Made by a program: the position numbers and the translations under genes. Positions 59,431 through 64,000 of a DNA stretch of 64,000 nt are shown here, piece after piece. Origin of the DNA: Pseudomonadota bacterium (GTDB lineage: Bacteria > Pseudomonadota > Gammaproteobacteria > Burkholderiales > Thiobacillaceae); assembly GCA_030691265.1 (NCBI GenBank), contig JAUYET010000014.1, positions 1-64,000 of the forward strand. The letters run 5' to 3'. The notes under the pieces were generated by a model that saw only the letters and a list, made by a program, of their open reading frames with translations, searched no databases and had not been told where the DNA came from. Each line of letters begins with the position of its first letter. Within the stretch, counting starts at the first letter, position 1.

Positions 59431-59997
59431 TTAACTGGTGGGGCAGGTGGCTATTGCCTCTACTCTAGGTTTACCTGTACTGGAAATAACAATATTCCTT
59501 CCATTACCGGAAGGGGCTGGAGAAGGGGGGCAGAGTTCAAATGTACCTGCTTGCATGGCACCGCTGACTGTCTTGGAAACACCCTCGGAACTGTAAGAGA
59601 CGTAACTTGCGATATATTCATTACCGGTCAATGAATAGTTGTTTTCCAGCGCGCCCGATTTCTGGACGATAACCTCGCCACTGGATACCGTCGCGTCATT
59701 ATTCGTGTCCACGAACACAATCCAGCCTTGGCCCCAGTTACCGGTGCAACTTTCACCATCTGAACTTTTGCAAACCACAACCCGCTTATTGCGTTTAATA
59801 GCCTCACTTCTGGCCAGGATGAGCGATGAAAACAAGGCATTGGAGTAAGTGCCCAGTCGGTTATTGACAATAGAAGTCTGAAACGATGGCACCGCCACCG
59901 TCAATAGTATTGCCAGGATCGAAATGGAAATCAGAAGTTCGATTAGCGTGACGCCGGAAGAATATGTCGTTCGCATGACCATGTTTTCTCTCATCAC
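59431..59997 (-). CDS. fimT: Type IV minor pilin, FimT/GspH-like
   Basis: The 188-aa prepilin has cleavage site SSG-VTLIELLISISILAILLTVAVPSF, with the conserved Glu at position 5 of the mature chain. This is followed by a GspH/FimT C-terminal domain with cysteines CKSSDGESC and ELCPP...ATC. After PilD processing it joins the pilus-tip complex that primes pilus assembly. It overlaps the pilY1 stop by 4 bp and is the last gene of the minor pilin operon, the position usually held by pilE. Confidence 0.9.
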   Translation of the reverse strand: MMRENMVMRTTYSSGVTLIELLISISILAILLTVAVPSFQTSIVNNRLGTYSNALFSSLILARSEAIKRNKRVVVCKSSDGESCTGNWGQGWIVFVDTNNDATVSSGEVIVQKSGALENNYSLTGNEYIASYVSYSSEGVSKTVSGAMQAGTFELCPPSPAPSGNGRNIVISSTGKPRVEAIATCPTS

Positions 59998-62900
59998 TTC
60001 TCAAGATACCAGTAGATACGGGTGCGTTTAGTTGAGATGGGAATTGAGGGGGGGTGCACTTGCAGGGGAGAAACCGGCGCATTACCGGGGCCAGCACCTC
60101 CAATGATGAAGGGGAGGCTTTTTGGACTCGTTGTCGTTGTGCCATCGCTGTTCGTGATTGGAACATTGACTTCAACTATGCCCGCTACCGGCGATGGAGG
60201 TAATCCACCACCGATGAAAGTATCAAAGCGTGTTTCGTTTGCTGGCGCAGTTGCATCCAGGAAGTTCACAGAATAGGCGCGCGCCGTTCCGAGGTTGGCG
60301 CCACATGTAACAGCCGCTGTAGGTGTATAGGTACTGAAGTAAACATACCCCCCTACAACCACGGATGAAGTGACCGCAGCCTCTTTGGTATCGGCAAAAT
60401 CCAGATACCAGCCCTTCTTGTTAGTCAAAACAGTTGCAGTTGCCGCATTTGAATTGTTGACCAGGGCCAAGGAATCCCTGCCGATGAGGCTGTTGTTTAT
60501 ATTGTCCTGAATCATGAAAAACGCGTTATTCCCGTTGGATGTATTGGTACTCAACGGATGCTCGCGATCGCCGCTGCCGACAAGAACCGCTGTGTAGCCG
60601 CTGGTTGCACTGTAGCCGCCGTTGACGGAAACCACCTCTGGCGCATATAGGAACTTGCTTTTTGTACAGGTCGCACCTGTTGTGTCGCACCCCAGGGATG
60701 CAATCTTTGTGATGCTCGTATTGTCCCAATTATGGGTGGTATCAAAAGCCAAGTTGATTCTATAAATATTGCCACCGGTATCCACTGCGTAGGCCAACTC
60801 CGTTGTTCCGTCGTAGTTGCTGTCCACCAGGGTCAAATCGGCCGCAACGGCGCGATCCGTGGAGAGTTCCTTGAGCATGCCACCGGTTTCCGCATCTATC
60901 ACGAATACGCGGTTGCCTTTGGTACTGGAACAGGTCGCGGGGTCAACATCCTCGCAGGTGTCGTAGCCACCGCCCATGATGAGAACGGGTTTCGGATTGT
61001 TTGAGCCATCGACATAAGCACTGACCAAAGCAGCCTTGGGTTCCGACCAGGTTTGGCCGATGGCGGACGACCATCCGCTCGTGCAGTTCGTATCGACTGG
61101 AGCCGGACTTCCCAGCGCTGAAAGGTTATCGGTACAGCCGCGCCGCCACATGAGCACCGGCGAGCCGGGGGTGCTGACATTGAAGGCGTACAGCGTCCTC
61201 CCCCCCCGGCGCATGGTCGGGAATATCCAGGTTGTGCTGCCGCTCTTGTAATGACCGATCGGGCCGTCGAAGAAGTAGTCCTTGGGCGTGCCGGTAAAGG
61301 TAGGAAAACTGATCAGCGACGTGTTGAGTTTGAGGCGGTCGAGTTTTGCCCATCTTTCAGGCGCCACAAAAGCCCAAAGTTCAGCGCCTTCTGTATTCGC
61401 AGTGTCGGCATTGATTGCACGCAACATGCCGTCGTTGGCGCCATAGAACACCTTTACGTCTGGAATGTGTTTGTTATTTGCATCGACGGTTGTACCGAAA
61501 TCGATTGCCAGAGGGCGTGAATGGACGACATCCCCATGCACTGAGCGCCGGATTTCGGTCGTGTTGCTATCTCCATCCTCATCGAGCACATCCCTTCCTT
61601 TCGCCCAATCCACGAGATCCGAACTCAGGCCTGTATTCGTGGTATTGAAATCCAGCAAGCCAGAGCATAAGGCCAATGCACAGGTGTTGACAGTGCGTGA
61701 AGAAATAGAGGAAAGCATGCGCAGGTGCTGCCCCGCCCCCCCTTTCTCGACCACTTCACCATCTGGCAGATCATAAGTGACTGGGTTCGGCGGGTTGATG
61801 CAAGTGCCGAATGCCGTTGTAGTTCCAGGATAGGTCGTAGGCCAATAGGCGCCGAGCGTATCGGTAGTCCAGAAACTGGTCGCACAGGGCCTGATGAAGC
61901 CTGTGCTCGCGCTGATGGCAGAGGCGCCATTCTTGTCGCCCATTTGTAGAACATAACTATTGGATGTGCTGTCGTAAGTGGCGACAAACTGGTATTGCTT
62001 CAGATTGCCCATCCAACGCGGCTTGGCCTCTGGGTCAGGACGGAACATGCCGATGAATATCTGATTCAGGTAGGTACCCTGGGTATTCACGCTTACCGGA
62101 AGACTGGCGGAAGCAAAAGCACTGTTGACCGCCTGGATTTCAGAAAAGACCGTCTGCAAATGCCCGGCAATCTGATTGGTGTTCGTTGCGGCGAAATACT
62201 CCCCTTTGCCCTGAGTCGCCATGCTCTTGAGGAGTGCCGTCCAACCGGGGCCTTGGCCTGTTGATTTCGGAAGCACATCGATGGTGAAGGTGCGCACAAT
62301 TTGCGTACCGGTCAAACTGGTATTCACATCAGCTCTCTCAGCAAGAAAACGGGCCCACTCATCTGCCAAATTGGCCTGACTACCGCTAGGACTAAGGACA
62401 ATCTGAGCCGTGTCACCGTCTGCATGGGAGAGTAGGTCTGTAGCGCCACCATTATCGTTATCACCTTGATCACCATTGCTGATATAGATGATGTAATTAT
62501 TGGAGCAGGCGGACGTAACCGGGCTGACGTAAGTTGTACTGGCAGACGAGGTAAACGCATTGCCGGAGGCGGCGACTGTTGAGGAGATGCCGCCGGCGGT
62601 GTTAGTCAAATAATCGCGTTTGGCCTGGGTACCACCGGAGTAGGCCGTACCTGCCTTGAAGTACAAGTAAGCCTCGTTCATGGATGTGGCAAGATAGCCC
62701 GCGCTCCCTTTGTCACCGTTTTCACTCAAGCCGTTGACCAAATTGGCCAATGCGGTTTTGTTGGTCGTTGTCATATTGCGAACGGCAAAGCGGACGTAGC
62801 CCCCCTGCCCACTAGGTTCTGCAAACATCATCAGACCGACGTTGAAGCGCTCGTCCAGGCTATTGACCAGAGTCACCAGCGCCGCTTTCTCGGCAGTGAA

Positions 62901-63083
62901 CGGCGGACTCCAGTTCGCCGTGTTGTCGAGCACGATCAGCACATTGGGTTTGTCTGTACCGCCAGATGAAGCACCGACGAAAAGGTCGATATCCTCGGCC
63001 TGGCCAGGCGAGAAAAAAAGACTTGCCATAAGCGTGACCAGAACTGCTGCCGCGCGCCGCCATTGAATCAGTACGAGTTTCAT
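59994..63083 (-). CDS. pilY1: Type IV pilus tip adhesin PilY1
   Basis: The 1,029-aa protein starts MKLVLIQWRRAAAVLVTLMASLFFSPGQAEDIDLFVG, a signal peptide. It has a von Willebrand A-like N-terminal domain (PNVLIVLDNTANWSP) and a C-terminal beta-propeller (GMLRAINADT, YAFNVSTPGSP, VLIMGGGYDTCEDVDPAT) with a calcium-type loop (LVDSNYDGTTELAYAVD). PilY1 sits at the pilus tip, supports surface sensing and regulates retraction. The ATG at 63,083 is chosen because it begins the signal peptide and lies 14 bp after the pilX stop. Confidence 0.95.
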   Translation of the reverse strand: MKLVLIQWRRAAAVLVTLMASLFFSPGQAEDIDLFVGASSGGTDKPNVLIVLDNTANWSPPFTAEKAALVTLVNSLDERFNVGLMMFAEPSGQGGYVRFAVRNMTTTNKTALANLVNGLSENGDKGSAGYLATSMNEAYLYFKAGTAYSGGTQAKRDYLTNTAGGISSTVAASGNAFTSSASTTYVSPVTSACSNNYIIYISNGDQGDNDNGGATDLLSHADGDTAQIVLSPSGSQANLADEWARFLAERADVNTSLTGTQIVRTFTIDVLPKSTGQGPGWTALLKSMATQGKGEYFAATNTNQIAGHLQTVFSEIQAVNSAFASASLPVSVNTQGTYLNQIFIGMFRPDPEAKPRWMGNLKQYQFVATYDSTSNSYVLQMGDKNGASAISASTGFIRPCATSFWTTDTLGAYWPTTYPGTTTAFGTCINPPNPVTYDLPDGEVVEKGGAGQHLRMLSSISSRTVNTCALALCSGLLDFNTTNTGLSSDLVDWAKGRDVLDEDGDSNTTEIRRSVHGDVVHSRPLAIDFGTTVDANNKHIPDVKVFYGANDGMLRAINADTANTEGAELWAFVAPERWAKLDRLKLNTSLISFPTFTGTPKDYFFDGPIGHYKSGSTTWIFPTMRRGGRTLYAFNVSTPGSPVLMWRRGCTDNLSALGSPAPVDTNCTSGWSSAIGQTWSEPKAALVSAYVDGSNNPKPVLIMGGGYDTCEDVDPATCSSTKGNRVFVIDAETGGMLKELSTDRAVAADLTLVDSNYDGTTELAYAVDTGGNIYRINLAFDTTHNWDNTSITKIASLGCDTTGATCTKSKFLYAPEVVSVNGGYSATSGYTAVLVGSGDREHPLSTNTSNGNNAFFMIQDNINNSLIGRDSLALVNNSNAATATVLTNKKGWYLDFADTKEAAVTSSVVVGGYVYFSTYTPTAAVTCGANLGTARAYSVNFLDATAPANETRFDTFIGGGLPPSPVAGIVEVNVPITNSDGTTTTSPKSLPFIIGGAGPGNAPVSPLQVHPPSIPISTKRTRIYWYLEK

Positions 63084-63096
63084 CTTGACCTCCTGA

Positions 63097-63612
63097 TCAA
63101 CCACACTGACTTTGCGCCAAGGTGGATTCCATGCGCTTGCTGACGCCCTGACGCAGAGTGACCACGCCACCACTATTTGCATCCTGCACCGTGGCAATGA
63201 CCTCCCAACGGGTTTCCGCGCAAAGGGATTGGGCGCCTATTCCCATACCAATTCCGGCCACACAAGCCAAATCGGCGGGCAGGGTAAGTTCACTGTTGTT
63301 CAACACTCTAATTTTGATGCACGTGGGCTGTGCGATATTCACGGTGTAGTCGGTGACGTTGTCCCGGCTAATGTCCACGGTGATCACCTGCGCTTGGGGA
63401 TTAATGGTGAAGTCAGCGCCGATCACCTGCTCCATCGCCAGGTTGGCGGCGGCCATCGCCTCGGAGCGATACTGCATATTGCCGGCCACTTTCAGATTGG
63501 TCAGGCTAAGAGACATCGTGCCGACTACCAGCAGCGTAACCATGACCAACATGACCAGAGAGATGATCAAGGTTGCGCCTTGTTGGCGGTGGCGGTTAAT
63601 GCGCGGGCTCAT
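63097..63612 (-). CDS. pilX: Type IV minor pilin PilX
   Basis: The 171-aa protein begins MSPRINRHRQQGATLIISLVMLVMVTLLVVGTMSLSL, a prepilin-type signal with G-A cleavage and Ile instead of the usual Glu5, as is normal for PilX. It promotes pilus-mediated cell contact as part of the tip complex. It overlaps pilW by 4 bp. Confidence 0.9.
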   Translation of the reverse strand: MSPRINRHRQQGATLIISLVMLVMVTLLVVGTMSLSLTNLKVAGNMQYRSEAMAAANLAMEQVIGADFTINPQAQVITVDISRDNVTDYTVNIAQPTCIKIRVLNNSELTLPADLACVAGIGMGIGAQSLCAETRWEVIATVQDANSGGVVTLRQGVSKRMESTLAQSQCG

Positions 63613-64000
63613 GGTGCGTTGGGCTTTCTGGTGGCCGGATTAACCAGCCTGACCACCAGGCTGTAGACGTGGCGCTTGTAACCTGCAACGAGAACCTTAT
63701 TCGTGCAGGTACCGTTAGTGCTGCAGATAGGGTCAGCGCTGCCCAGCGTATAACTCTTTGTGTCGACGGCGGCGTAGCCGGGCGAGGTGCTCGAACTCCG
63801 CGCCAGCACCGACACGCGCACGGCCACCACCTGGTTCCATTGCGCCGCCGTGCAGGCCGAACACGTGGTGTAAGCGCCATCTGCGATACCGTCATCACCG
63901 CTTGTGTCCAGTGCATATTCCACTTGAAAGTTTTCGATGTCTTCGACCAGCGTTTCGGCGGTACGGGCGATGACCACGCCGCTTTCATTGTCGAATTCTG
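63609..64000 (-). CDS. pilW: Type IV minor pilin PilW, 3' part
   Basis: The frame runs off the right edge; the visible 130 residues include RTAETLVEDIENFQVEYALDTSGDDGIADGAYTT and WNQVVAVRVSVLARSS, as in PilW, ending NPATRKPNAP. The prepilin leader is outside the window. Overlap with pilX by ATGA supports one operon pilW-pilX-pilY1-fimT. Confidence 0.85.
   Translation of the reverse strand, partial: EFDNESGVVIARTAETLVEDIENFQVEYALDTSGDDGIADGAYTTCSACTAAQWNQVVAVRVSVLARSSSTSPGYAAVDTKSYTLGSADPICSTNGTCTNKVLVAGYKRHVYSLVVRLVNPATRKPNAP

Overview
The window is GC-rich proteobacterial DNA. The type I-C CRISPR-Cas locus, the pilW-pilX-pilY1-fimT minor pilin cluster, YhaO/YhaN-type DNA-repair genes and 'SGAGRNPA'-type interspersed repeats point to a betaproteobacterium (Thiobacillus, Gallionella or Rhodocyclales-like). 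That placement is an inference; no rRNA or tRNA gene is present to confirm it.

Layout. (1) 1-10,713: a type I-C CRISPR-Cas locus read on the minus strand. The array (18 identical 37-bp repeats visible, continuing off the left edge) and its leader are followed upstream by cas2, cas1, cas4, cas7, cas8c (with an internal cas11c start), cas5 and most of cas3. Three toxin-antitoxin pairs sit inside the locus: hicBA directly behind cas7 on the cas strand, an addiction-module/ParE-RelE pair divergent from cas4, and a ribbon-helix-helix/MazF pair divergent from cas1. They separate the interference genes from the adaptation genes. (2) About 10,652-47,961: a complete-looking Mu-like transposable prophage of about 37.3 kb, in reverse orientation. 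From its left end at about 47,960 it runs repressor, Ner, transposase A, ATPase B, early accessory genes, Gam-like, HU, GemA and Mor. It continues with lysis genes, terminase, portal, head and tail genes, and ends with a frameshifted Dam-type methylase at the right end. (3) 47,943-48,664: the missing first 31 codons of cas3, and upstream of it an unrecognised gene overlapping cas3 by ATGA. (4) 48,972-64,000: ordinary chromosome, with a hybrid sensor kinase, serS, a YhaO/YhaN nuclease-ATPase pair, a small HNH protein, a Phd/VapC pair and the 3' part of the minor pilin operon.

The main result is that the prophage is inserted inside cas3. The minus strand at 48,050-47,961 encodes a Cas3 N-terminus (YAH, W-H-L-L, EHLLQVA). 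The body resumes at about 10,651 with QVAGRASKF and WHDLGK. The two junctions share the 9-bp direct repeat GGCAACTTG, and the same TTGGCAC-type sites face inward at equal distances from both ends. The insertion removes the first HD-domain histidines from the large cas3 piece and separates the cas genes from their presumed promoter. The large piece still has an open frame that starts inside the prophage and overlaps the end of the methylase gene.

The adaptation genes, effector genes and array repeats all look intact, so the damage is specific to cas3 and looks recent. The toxin-antitoxin pairs give a plausible reason why the rest of the locus persists. Other points of interest are a palindrome repeated about 45 bp upstream of three phage gene blocks, a likely programmed -1 frameshift in the tail chaperone, a nuclease-like domain on the phage gp30 protein, and interspersed repeats inserted in frame in several genes.
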